Shown here piece by piece: positions 23,684 to 35,189 of a stretch of 64,000 bases of DNA. Under the pieces are notes generated by a model. It was given only the letters and a program-made list of their open reading frames with translations. It did no database searches and was not told the DNA's origin. Each line of letters begins with the position of its first letter. Position 1 is the stretch's first letter. Position numbers and translations under genes: made by a program. Source of the DNA: Mesotaenium endlicherianum (taxonomy: Eukaryota > Streptophyta > Zygnematophyceae > Zygnematales > Mesotaeniaceae); NCBI GenBank assembly GCA_009602735.1, contig WELA01006598.1:248844-312843 (forward strand), given 5' to 3'.

Positions 23684-24418
23684 TGAAAGGGGCAGAGTGC
23701 CCTAGTGGAAGCATAGTGACCCATGAGGAAAGGAACTAGTTGCAATCATACTGAAGAGTGCAGCGGCATATCACTAAGAATATTACTCAACATTTTGAGT
23801 AGCAAGAAACTACTCACAAATGCTGTAGGCTGAAAGGTTTTGTCATTACAAACCCGTAGAAATTTATAAAAGTGAAAACCGATAAGAAACAAAGAAGTTA
23901 TGCCTATTTATAATTTTCTGCCTAAGTGCTCCTCCCTAGGAGGACGCTACGGATTTTCCAAAGTGTTTGTCAAATCGTCCCTTCCAGAATATTCGTGAGT
24001 AAGCCAGATCAGTCTGATTTGACGTGTTGGGCCGAAATTGACGTCCACATACATGCATCAACATTACTAGAATATTATATCTTAGACGCGTTAGGCTAAA
24101 CCGAAACTTCTAGGTAAATCGACCTAGTCGGCACTCCGCGTTAGCCGAACTTACGTGAAGGTTCGATTTCATTTTAACGGGCCTAATCGCTCAACGCTGT
24201 CGGTCAATCCGACGGTCGCGCTCACCGCGAATTAAGGACAATCGTCAACGACCTCAAAACTAATTAAACTTTGGAAATCCATAACTCTCTCAATACTTGA
24301 CCAACTTGGATGAACTTTATATCAAAATGATCACAAAAATGCACTCTACATAACTATACAATCAAAACATACTTTCATAACACTCAAAAATGCACTTTTA
24401 TAAACCTATGATCTTACA
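23684..24418 (-). repeat. 5' LTR of the second minus-strand Ty3 element
   Basis: On the plus strand it runs from TGAAAGGGGCAG to GATCTTACA, about 735 bp. It lies between the primer site and an unrelated integrase fragment and has no coding capacity. No second copy is in the window, so edges rest on the TG/CA ends and the primer site. Confidence 0.65.
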
Positions 24419-26005
24419 AAGTCTAGACACACACCACCCAGAGGGCTACTACAACCACTACCCATCCCAGCTGGACAATGGGAAACAATATCCATGGACT
24501 GGGTGGTAACACTACCAAGAAGTGCCAATGGGCATGATTCTATCCTGGTAGTAGTGGATAAATTGATAAAAATGGTCACAACGGTCATTTTCATCCCCAC
24601 CACTGTCAAAGTGACTGCACTCAAAACTGCGAGACAGTTCTACGACCATATAGTATGCCAACATGGGCTACCCTCTAATATTATCTCAGACAAAGACTCA
24701 AAATATACCTCTAAGTTCTGGAGCTGAAATGAATCGACTACCAAATAGGCGATTAATAATTAATAAAGATCTTCATATCAGCAAGTAATCTTTATGGTAT
24801 TTCCGTTAACTGGTTTAACGGCAAAGGACAATACACTAGCAGTGAATAATACTCGTAAGTCAAATGCGAGTAAATTAGCATCAATGATGCATATCAGTAA
24901 ACTCATACATAAGCAAGGTTAGAAGACAATGCGTATCAATGGCTTCTCGCCTTGGATTCAGATCTCTCTCAGTAAACTGTACAAGAGAGTTGGCCTCGTT
25001 TTCGAATGCTGAACTCGAGAGCAATGCCTAGCATATGTACATGGAATGAGTTTACTGTTCAACGGTCAGTGCGATGGCACCGCCTACCCGGGAGTTAACC
25101 ACGTTGGTAGGACCTCGGTTAACCAAATCCACCGCCATCTCCCATCATCTCGAATCGCCATCCATCATAGGGATGTCATCTGGCCATTCATCTAGCATAC
25201 CACACTTAGATGCATATCGAGGCAGTTCGCTGCTACCGAGTACGGAAGTCAGCTGGCTGTCAAGGAATGTGTCAGCAAGCTGACTTAAGGTGACCTCAGC
25301 CTGCTACTTCCGGCCAAGTCATTAAACTGATGTTAAGTATAAAGTCCAGCAGACTGATTGTTAACTAGAGTTCAGCAGGCTGAACTTATTTAACTATATT
25401 ATTTAAATGAATATTATATCAACCAGTATACTGATTCATTACAGGAGCCCTCTAATGGGATTAATGGGAGTCAAACAGCTGCTCAGCACAGCAAATCACC
25501 CTCAAACTGATGGGCAGACTGAAAGAACTAATCGAGTTTTTGAAGAAGTGCTGAGAGCATATATTATCCAGAAACAAGATAATTGGGTTGACCTGTTGCC
25601 TCAAATTCAATTCGCGCTCCTCAATGCGGTTCATGCGTCAACGCGAAAGACTCCTTTTGAACTCAATCTTGGTAGAGTCCCCAAGTCTCCTTCAGATGTG
25701 CTAGGGGAGTCTTTAATTCATTCGGAGGGAATTGACAACCCGGTGTCTCTCCAGTTAACTTAGGATTTTGCTGACACCCTGTCAGAAGTCCAACAGAATC
25801 TGCACAAAGCCCAAAAAAATCAACAAAAACATGCTAATCAACACCGTCGAGAGCTGACATTTTTTGAGGGCAATTTGGTCAAACTTCATTCTCAACACTT
25901 GTACCTGCCTGGTGTGGTCAAGAAAAACCTTGGTCCAGTTTGGGTCGGTCCATCTTTGGTGGTGCGCCGTGTGGGTCAAAATGCTTCCAAGTTGAACATG
26001 AGCTG
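24419..26005 (+). pseudogene. Ty3/Gypsy integrase remnant split by a solo LTR
   Basis: Two plus-strand pieces (24419-24719 and 25449-26005) encode integrase DDE-core segments (NGHDSILVVVDKL, then HPQTDGQTERTNR) and a start of the C-terminal domain. Both match the minus-strand integrase at 17090-17500. A type A solo LTR lies between them. Broken; no other pol domain remains. Confidence 0.85.
24725..25443 (-). repeat. Solo LTR (type A) with 5-bp target duplication
   Basis: A 719-bp LTR from TGAAATG to TTACA, closely matching 13441-14160. GGAGC occurs on both sides (24720-24724 and 25444-25448), and integrase coding lies on each flank. The intact target can be read from the related copy near 17210. 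A solo LTR of this kind arises by LTR-LTR recombination of a full element. Confidence 0.92.
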
Positions 26006-27060
26006 AATGTGACTCATTTGCCTCACTTGATCATAGTGGCTGTGTGTTGTTATGTAATCCATGGCTAGTATAGAGAGGGGTGTGCACTCTAGCTGTGCTA
26101 GGGGACTTGTTAGTCAGTTGTGCTATCCCTGAGACTTTAAGCTTGGTGCTTTGCAAGAAACGTTTCTCTCTCATTAAATGTGTGGTAATTAGGTTGAACT
26201 TGAGGAAGCTTGAGTATGGCTGCATGTGTTGAGCAAATGAGACAGTGCGTGCACACATGATTTACTAACTTAAGTTTCCAAGTATAGATTGACGACAGGT
26301 TATCCTCGCCATGGTCCAAGTGCACTACGTCGTCCACAAGCTTCAGCATGCTGTAACTTCTATGTGAAGAGGCTTTGGCAGCAACAATGGCATCCTACAG
26401 ATACCCCCGATCCCTTACTCTGGACAATAGGCTTTAAAGTCGGATTTTCTACTTGCAAGCATGAGGTGTGCACTTTTGGGTTCGTTATTATGCCCAGCTT
26501 TCACGAATATTGAGATGACTTCTTTCTCTGTGCTCCATATGAAACAAACTAGGACATTTCAAAAAGTTATTGTCAAGACGCGTCCGTTGCAATTAAGTTT
26601 GCTCAAATTGAAGAAGTATTGACAAGGTTATGCCTTCTGACATTTCGAGGTCACATAGTGGACAGATTCCATGGTTTTGCACCTAAGTCAGTAGAATGTG
26701 TCTTAATTACATTATGGTTATCTGAATGAGAGCACCTTTGCTATTCAGTCCTCTCATGTCGTGGATGTTCTTATACATGCTTGTATGCCTGGTAGGCAAG
26801 AGGCCATGAGTTTCTAAAGGAGAAGCTCTAGTCCTCAAGTTTGCCTCTTTCTTGTGCCTTGAGTTAGTGTGCAACTATGGCACACTATGGTAAGTGAGTC
26901 TAGGGGTGTAGATGAGTAAACAAAGTTCATTAAAAGGGCAACGATCGCTCCTTGATTTCACACGTTTTCACTTATCTGTGATCTCATATATTTAAATGAA
27001 ATCTATTTATCTTGAATAAGCAAGATTCATTTCACATACCCACAGAGATTTCTTCTTTGC
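26006..27060. other. Unassigned 1.05 kb
   Basis: No recognisable domain, terminal repeat or RNA gene. Short open frames are scattered on both strands without family resemblance. It could be the lost 5' part of the next element or a decayed LTR. Confidence 0.3.
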
Positions 27061-29826
27061 TATGAAAGAGCTGGAATTGAAAATCCCTGGTCATGTTGCG
27101 ACACTCACAACAGAACCGTCTGCTCTTTTATAGAACTACAAGTCAGTGTTTCCAAATGACATACCCGCAAGGTTACCACCTGATAGGGGTATTGGGCATA
27201 CTTTCCCCCTTCTTCGTGATGTTCAACCTACTTGGCGGCCAATTTAGCGCCTTAGTCCTTTGGAGTTGGAAGAAATAAAGGGCCAAGTCGTCGACTTGCT
27301 CGAGAAAGGATGAATTGAGCCGAGCTCGTCCCCATTTAGGGCTTCCATCCCTATTTGTTCAAAGGAAAGATAAGACCCTTCAAATATTTAGTATGCATTG
27401 ATTATTGTGCGTTTAACAATATCACGATCAAGAATCGATATTTGTTGCCTTGCACTGATGATTTGTTTTATTTGTTGCAGGGGGCAGGCGTGTTCTCCTC
27501 AATTGATCTAGCTCAAGGCTCTCATCAAATTTCAATCACACCAGAGGACGTTCCTAAGACAGCGTTTCGGACGCCTAATGATCACTTCCAATACAAAATT
27601 TAAAGTTTTGGACTTAACAATGCATCACCGACATTCCAAAGCACAATAAATAATTCGTTTAGATCGTACTTGTGTAAATTTGTCCAGGTTTACCTTGACA
27701 ATATCTTTGTCCGTTCAAAGACGGAGGCCAAGCATTACAAGCACCTGAAATTGGTGTTGCAAATCCTTTGAGAGCAACAACTGTATGCTAAGCTCAAGAA
27801 ATGTTCCTTTCGTGTGGATGACCTGTGGTATCTGGGACATATTGTGAGTTTGAAAGGGGTGCGGCCCGACCCTGCAAAGATTGCGTGCGTTGGGATTGGC
27901 GTGTCCCAATAGATGTATGTACTCTACGATCATTCCTTGGATTTGCTAATTACTTTTGTAAGTTTATGCAAGGTTATTCAGTGATGGCTGCGCCACTCAC
28001 GCCACTCACTGCTTTGACAAGGAAAAATGTGCCGTTTATTTAGATTGAGAACTCGTAATTTGCACTCGGGGCGCAATTTGTATGCCCTCACTCATGTGCT
28101 AATTCTCACATTGGCGGATCCAGACTTACCCTACGAGGTCGTTGCGGATGCTTCCGATGTTGGGATAGGGGCTGTTTTGCTGCATGCAGGCAAGTTTATC
28201 ACTTTTGAGAGTCAAAAGCTGACACTTGCCAAACAAAATTACTCAATGACAGAGGAGAAGCAGCCATATACGCTTTAAAGATCTGGCAATGTTATATGGA
28301 AGGCTGCAAGGGTTTGACGGTGGTTACTGATCACAGCCCAAATACCTTCTTCCAAGTCCAGCCAACGCTATGAAGACGGCAGACGAGATGGTTTGAGTTC
28401 TTACGACGTTTCTACTTTCCTTGGGCGTATTACCCTGGGCGCAACAATGTTGCGGACCCCCTACTTGGACATCCTCGGGCAATTATCTTGCTCTTGAGGA
28501 CCGTTGCGGACGTTGTAGAACGCAATGGTCAGGTTTCAAGGGCGGCCACTCTTAAGTTTTGTACCCCTCCAGACGACTTCCAACAAAACGCCTGGCGACG
28601 CTAGATCATCATGAATTTACCAAAACCATATACGCGTGTCACTGAGGGTACACATGGCCGTCCCTCAAAGTTGATGTTGCCGAGTACATCACCAACTGTA
28701 CTTGTCAAAGGATAAGCCAAGCAATACATTGCCTCCTGGGAATTTGCTTCCATTAGAACTTGCAGGTGCCCCATGGGAATGGATCAGCCTCGACTTTGTC
28801 ATGGAATTGCCTACCACCGAAATGGGACACAATGGGGTGTTCACAATCGCGGATTGTTTTATTTTGATGGCGCACTTTGTGGCCACTAAACCATGGCATG
28901 ATGCTTAAAGAAAGTGCTCGTCTCTTCATTGATCACGTGTTCTTAACTTACATGGCATGCCAAAAGAGATCACAAATGATCGTGATAGTAAATATATCAA
29001 CATGCACTTCTAGCAGGAAGTTTGCACGGATTTCGTCACAAAACTTAAGATGTCAACAAGCTTCCACCCTCAGACCGATGGCAACACAAAATGAATGGAC
29101 CTTATTTTGCAACAGTTTCTTTGGCATTCTGTGAATCCTCGTCAAGCCAACTGGGATACCCGCCTTTTTTCAATTGCGAAGTTTGCAGTTATTTATGCTT
29201 ATCAAGAAAGTGTTACAGAAACTCCATTTTTCCTTGATTATGAAAAAACACAAGCACACTTCGTCGACACGCATCGTTCTCGGTTAGATGGGGGTGTCAA
29301 CCATGAAAGTACCAAGTGCACGCCAATTTGTCCATTCTCTGCAAGTGGTGCACAAACAGGCAAAGATGGCTTTAGCTGCTCCCCGAGATCGACTAAAAAA
29401 GGTTTGGTGATACGCACAGGAATGGTTGAGTTTTGAGGTTTGCAATAAAGTACTTTGGCAAACTAAAAAATTGCAACTGAGAAACCGAGGTAATTGCAAG
29501 CTTCTTCCTTGCTAGGTAGGCCTTTCTATCGTTACTCCAAAGGTTGGACCTGTTGCATACCGACTGCATTTACCTAAATCCATGGGGCGAATGCATCCTG
29601 TGTTCCATGTCAGTTTACTGAAGCTATTTAGGTCTGACGTCCGCTATCAACCACAAGCACCAAAATTGGAACTCGCCAATGATGATATAGCTTGGAATTT
29701 GGAGGAAGTCTTAGGACATCACTACACCCGTCATAAGCCTCCACGGGTGGAGCTTTTGATTAAATGGCTCGATTACAATTCCAGTTGGAACTCGTACAAA
29801 CCTCAAGACAAAATCCTACATAATTG
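27061..29826 (+). pseudogene. Third Ty3/Gypsy pol remnant with chromodomain
   Basis: An old plus-strand pol fossil. Parts: the approach to reverse transcriptase (about 27130-27320), the RT core (about 27340-27880, including the IDLAQGSHQI segment), RNase H (about 28090-28320, with VVADASDVGIGA), integrase zinc region and DDE core (about 28600-29130), integrase C-terminus, and a chromodomain (about 29680-29815, LLIKWLDYNSSWNSY). Gag and protease are absent. More decayed than its neighbours, with ten or more lesions. Confidence 0.82.
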
Positions 29827-30093
29827 AAGTGACTTGGTTCAACAGTATTGGTTACCATGGGCTATAAACAACTTTGAGCTGAGGCAAGACATGTGTTGCC
29901 TGGCGCACTTTGTAAGCCAACAAACAAATGCAAAAGAGTTGCGGCCAAATAATCGATCTTTTTTGTCTTTGTTTTAATGCACAAATTTGTTCGCCTGAAC
30001 TTGTGTTTTCCGCTAGCTACAAGAAGTATTGATACCGACGACTTAAAAGACGTGTGCTTAACAAGAATGTTAAGTTCTTTTAAGTGAGAGGAG
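29827..30093 (+). other. 3' non-coding region and polypurine tract
   Basis: Non-coding tail of the third Ty3 remnant. AAGTGAGAGGAG (30082-30093) immediately precedes the LTR start and serves as the polypurine tract. Confidence 0.6.
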
Positions 30094-30388
30094 TGTAATA
30101 ATCGATATTTTTGGGCGTATTTAAGACAATGATTACCTAATAAAAGATTGCATATTCAATGAATTAGTCAACACACACGTGTGTCGACTAATTCCTGATC
30201 GAATGTTAAAACAACCAAATTACAATTGCAAAAAGAATTACGAGTATTTTGATTACTTTGCAAAAGTACAACATAATTAATCAGAACATTAGCTTGAATA
30301 TTTATGAAAGAATAACTTGATTCATCAAAGAACAAGGGTCTTATTTTGACTTTCATTATCTTGGGTGATGATTGTCATTGTTTTTGGT
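30094..30388 (+). repeat. Partial Ty3 LTR (type C), start of a 3' LTR
   Basis: Starts TGTAATAATCG. It matches the first ~290 bp of the LTRs at 2246 and 62159, then is cut by LTR sequence of the methyltransferase-PHD family. This ties LTR type C to the pol remnant at 27061-29826. Confidence 0.7.
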
Positions 30389-30530
30389 TCATGTCGTGCG
30401 GTAGGAGATCGAGTGCGTATCATCGACACAAGCAATGCACAATAAGCAAGCAGGCTTTGCTGCAACGAAGTTATAGTATATGTGGCTTTATAGCCAAAAA
30501 GAGGGTCAAGCGTCAAATATTTTAATTAAG
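30389..30530 (-). repeat. Edge of a methyltransferase-PHD family LTR
   Basis: About 140 bp matching the U3 start of the adjoining LTR (compare 31525-31667), including gtcgtgcggtaggagatc. The rest of that LTR is missing and the next LTR begins within a few bases. Confidence 0.65.
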
Positions 30531-30534
30531 GGGG

Positions 30535-31667
30535 GTGTGCACTCTCCAGAGTGAGCACCTCAAGACTGTAATCTGGTAGGAAAACAACTAATGAAGTTTG
30601 GCCCAAAAGATCCCTGAAAGCACATCACGATCTTCAAGAGTAGTCCTATGGCAGGGTTTAAGCTGTGACTTTGCTCACCACTTGTGAAGTTCTTCAAGTG
30701 ACTGGAAGCCAGGAGGGCTTGCTCTTCACAAGAGAGAGACTAAGTGTTCCTGAAAACACAAGAGTCAAAAGTGTAAGCTTTACTGATAACTCTGTGACTT
30801 ACAACTGGCACAATGGGACTTCTAAGAAGATGTTCCTTTAGGGACATCTCTAGTACTTATTCTCTTAGAAACCTGGCGTCGTATGCGGTGGATCCAATGC
30901 ATGTAGTCACTTTAGGAGGCTCTCTTATGTCCACTAATGTGTACAAAGCATGTACTAGCACTCTTATAGGCTAAGCATAACTCAAACCAATTAAAGCAAA
31001 GCACGCAAAATATGCTATGTATCTCTCATTGGTGGAGCTTACCTTGGGTGATTTTACCTTGATAGCGCCTCAAAAGTGAATTTGGAACTTGAGAAAGCTT
31101 CCTCTAGGAGTAGGTGATGCAGTCACCAAGTTATAGCCTCAATGATGCACTTATACTATGGAACTGCAAAACTTATGTAGTCTAAGGGGCTCGCGGATTT
31201 GTGCGTACAAAGCTAGGGGTCCTTGGGGTCACGAATAGCCAACAATGTCACCTTTGGGTACATTGAGTCACAAGTTGGCCATTTGGTGCGGTTTTGCTAG
31301 GGGCCAAAAGGGGTGCGGACTAGATCGCGCCTATCTCGCTCGATACTTAACCAAATGACGCAAAACGGGTGCCATTCGGATGCTTCGACGCGCTACACTT
31401 TGGTGACTAGGAAATCTAGAAAAGGTCAACATATGGATGCGTAAAGTCAATGCAAAGTTGGTCTTCCTAGGTTGATGGTTCACACAAATGAAGCTTGGTT
31501 TTATACGTCAACCTCGACTCAATAAATCATGACAGTTGTCGTGCGGTAGGAGATCAAGTGCGTATCATTGACACAAGCAATGCTCAATAAGCAAGCAGGC
31601 TTTGCTGCAATGAAGTCTACAGTAGATGTATAGCCAAAAAACGATCAAGCGTAAAATGTTTTAATTC
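30535..31667 (-). repeat. 3' LTR of copy 1
   Basis: About 1.13 kb. Its plus-strand left edge is tgtgcactctccagagtgag, and its right edge meets the polypurine tract. It matches 42746-43868 over most of its length but not in the ~130-190 bp nearest the right edge. Confidence 0.85.
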
Positions 31668-31682
31668 CCCCCCCAACTCTCA
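31668..31682 (-). promoter_or_regulatory. Polypurine tract of copy 1
   Basis: The minus strand reads GAGAGTTGGGGGGGGA just before the LTR. Equivalent G-runs occur at 45017-45028 (copy 2) and 61303-61315 (copy 3). Confidence 0.75.
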
Positions 31683-31727
31683 GCCACCAGCTGATGGGCT
31701 GTGATTGCTGCCTAAAGCTAAAGCAGT

Positions 31728-31868
31728 GCAGTCACTACAGAACCAGTCTCCAGCTAACACGCGGGCCAGCGGCGGGTCGAGGCAGCCGATGTAGAAGCCA
31801 AGGTTGCAGTTGTCGCAGAGCAGCATCTTGGCCTCCTGGCTGGGGCTGTGGCAGATCTGGCATGCCCA
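31728..31868 (-). other. PHD finger at integrase C-terminus, copy 1
   Basis: Encodes a ~47-residue treble-metal module with WACQIC, LLCDNC, CLDPPL and GDWFCSDC in the spacing of canonical C4HC3 PHD fingers. PHD fingers usually read the histone H3 N-terminal tail according to lysine-4 state. It follows the integrase directly, the place held by a chromodomain in chromoviruses. Copies 2 and 3 have it in the same place, so it belongs to the family and is not a host gene fragment. Confidence 0.88.
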
Positions 31869-31879
31869 ATCTTTGGGCG

Positions 31880-34707
31880 GCCGCGCGTCGCGGGGACGAA
31901 CCTGCATGTCAAGGTTAGGAAGGTGGCATGGTCCACAGTTCTTCGTGTGGTTCTTGTGAAGACGGCCATCTGCGCCTTCCAGCTCCCGACGCCAAGACAC
32001 GCTTGACGCGCAGGATGATGGGCGAGCTGCTGGTATCGAGGGTGTTCTTTGTCTGGCGTCGCAGGTACACAAAGTCACCTGCGGAGAATTGCAACACCCA
32101 AGGGCAGTAGGCTCCTCCACAAATCATGGCATACCTCATTGTGTCGCGGTGTTGAGCAATGCTGAGGTTGTCCATGGCCATGGGCATCAGGCGCTGAAAG
32201 AGCCGTGCACGCTGCCCGATAAGAGCGCTCCATGTCTCGGGACTGTCCAAGTCCAAGACGTTCTTGACCACGGTCCTGGCTGCTGCGGGCAGGAGTGGTT
32301 GTTGACCGTAGAGAAGGAAGTAGGGAGGATTCAAGGCCAGGGAGGCCTCCTTACTAAATGTACCCCATAGCCAACCATGGAAGGGCGTCCTCCCAATGGG
32401 TGCTGTTTTGGGCCAGGCAGTACTTTCGCAGCCCAAGCTTGACGATCTGCACCATGCGCTCAGCAAGGCCGTTAGCCCGGGGATGGTTGCGGGAGGTAGT
32501 GCGGTGGTCAATCATCGAGCGCTCCAGCAGCTTCTGAAAGCTGCCCTGGAACTCCTTGCCTTGTTGGTTAGGACCTCAGCGCAGCCGCCAAAGCGGCTAA
32601 GGACCTGGTCGAGCAAAGCCTGAGCAATCCCCTCACTGGCCTTTCTGGGCAAGGGCACAAGCTCGATCCACTTGGACATGTGCTCAATCATCACCAAGAC
32701 ATAGAGGTTGCCTCGGCGAGACTTGGGCAGCTCCCCAGCCAAGTCGAGCAACCACCTGTAAAACAACCCCTGAATAGGGAGAGGGCTGAGTGCGACAGTG
32801 CGAGCTGTGAAGCTCGAACGCACATGATCGCAAAGAGTGTAGCTGCTCACGATGTCGGCGACGACCTTAGTCATGCCGTACCACCAGTCTTCAGCTTGGA
32901 GGAGGCTGAGAGTGCGCTTAACACCGAAGTGTCCAAGCGTCTCGTGCACACATCGCACCAGCTTGCTGCGTATAGCAGGCTCAGGAACCACCAGGACAAA
33001 GACGTCCGCCATCACTCGCTGCATGCGCGCCTCCATGAAGACAAAGTCACAGTTGCGCTTGAGGATGCGGTCGCGCTTGCGTGCACTGATGCCTGGGGCC
33101 AACTCCTTAGCCGTGACGTACTGCAGCACTGGAGCGTCGTCCCACACGTCTTTTGGCCCGCGCTGCCAGCTGTCCTGCTCCTCCGCTGCTGCCAGTGCCA
33201 GTCGTCGAGTGGTGACGATCACCATGTCTAGGCTAGTGAGCCCTGCGGGCTCGCCGTCAACAATGAAGGCCAGGAACGCCGCCGTGTGCCAGGCCACTGG
33301 CTCATCCTCATTGTGGCAGGCTACTGTGAGGTCCATTGAAGAGGGCAAGGAGTTGCGGCTGAGGCCGTTGACGTCCAGGTTCGTCGACCCTGGGCAATGG
33401 TGCACGTCAAAGGTGTACTCCTGCAAAATGAGCTCCCACCGTGCGTACTTGCCAGTAAGGCGTTCCGACGTCATGAGCCACTTGAGTGGCTGACGATCGG
33501 TGACCAAGCGGAAGTGGGTGCCGTAGAGATAGTGCTTGAAATGCACAATCGCCCATACAGCTGCCAGGCACTCCCCCTCATAAGAGCCGTAGTTGCCCTC
33601 AGCACGGTTGTTGCTGCGGCTGGCGTACGCCACCACATGCTCAAAGCCGTCGTGCTCCTGCACCAGCACCGCTCCAAGCCCTGCCTGCGACCAGTCGATG
33701 TGGAGGATGAAGGGCTCCTGATAGTCAGGCCGCCGTAGTACTGGGGCGCTCACCAACAACTCCTTGAGCTTGTCAAATGCCGCCTGCTGCTCTGGTCCCC
33801 ATACATAGGCAACGCCCTTGCGTAGCAAGTCGTTGAGCGGCTTGGCCAGCTCGCTGAACCCAGGCACAAAGCGGCGATAGTAGTTGGCAATGCCAAGGAA
33901 GGCCCTCAGCTGCGAGAGGTCGGTCGGCGGCGGGATGCCAGTGATGGTCAAGATCATGGCCAGCTGAGGGGCTAGGCCACTAGAAGACAGGAGATGACCG
34001 AGATACTCCACCTCTCGGGTCCCAAAGGTGCACTTGCCTGGATGACACTTGAGCCCAACGGCCTCTAAGCGGTCTAGGACTGCAGTGATGTGCACCACGC
34101 GCTCCTCAAACGTCTCACTAAAGACAAGCACGTCATTGATGTAGCACCGGGCAAAGGAGAGCCCTGCCAACTCCTTATCAATAACTTGTTGGAAGGTGGC
34201 AGGAGCGTTCTTCAAGCCAATGGGCATAACCCTCCACTCGTAGGGGCGCTGCGACCCCCAGAAAGCTGTCTTGTGCTGGTCCTCATCCGCAATGGGTATT
34301 TGGTTAAAGCCTTGCCTCAAATCCAGCACCGAGAACCAAGTACAAGCTCCAATGTTGTCGAAGATCTTGTCAGGTGTCGGCATAGAATATCTGTCCTGCT
34401 CAGTGACCTCGTTAAACTTACGATAGTCATTGCACATCCTCTTCTCAAACCAGTTGCCTAAGGCGTCCTTCTTAGTTGGCATGACTGTGGGCGCAGCGTA
34501 GGTGGAGGCAGACTCACAAATGAGCTGACACTTCTCTAGCTTGCCTGTCTGCATGTTGATCAAGTTGTCCTCAAAGCGACTGTAGCGATAATGCTTCTGG
34601 AAGATGGGCACGTTTGTTTGGAGGGGAATCCTCATAGGGTCGCCTGTGTAGCGCTCAAGATTGTGCATGCCGCTGGCAAAGCTGGCACTGCGCCGTGCAT
34701 CTAGCAA
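31880..34707 (-). pseudogene. RT, RNase H and integrase of copy 1
   Basis: Ty3-type enzymes in minus-strand order: reverse transcriptase (about 34450-33770, with the YRKFNEVTEQDRY and WFSVLDLRQGFNQIP segments), RNase H (about 33690-33350), integrase zinc domain (about 32960-32800, HETLGHFGVKRTL), DDE core (about 32790-32400) and an integrase C-terminal SH3-like part with FSAGDFVYLRR (about 32090). The PHD finger follows. An upstream Pro/Ala-rich linker (about 34710-35100) joins it to the methyltransferase. Confidence 0.88.
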
Positions 34708-35189
34708 TGCCGTCAGCTGAGCAGCCTGTGCCTCAACGAGAGTCCCCCCCAGCTTCTAAGTAGGGGCAGCTGGTGGTGGCTCTTGGGCTGCAGCTGGCGC
34801 CTCCTGACCTGCTGCTAGCGTAATTTGTGGGACTGCAGGCGTCCCCTGCCCTGCAGCTGGGTGCGCTCCGCCTGCCTCGAGTGCCTCCTCCACGGCAGCT
34901 GCTGCCAGCTACCCTGCACCACCTGTCGGCGCCTGAGAGCGAGGAAAAAGAAATGGGGAGCAAAACTCCTCGGGTCGCTGTGAGGGCTCCTGTCTCCTCC
35001 TGTCCCCCCCCAGCGAACCAGAACCAGGACAAGGACGCGGCGCAGGCCGCTGCCGAGAAGTAGGACCCTCCCGCTGGGAATGCCAGGCTGTACCAGGCGG
35101 GCCGCTATTGCCGTCGGAATCACGGTTCATGGCGTCGTAGGACTGGTCCATCTCAAGATGACGGGCCTGGACGTAGAGGGGAGTTAGGG

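Noticed and set aside
31680-32120. A host PHD-finger gene
   Set aside because: Three copies sit at the same place after integrase and before a polypurine tract and LTR.
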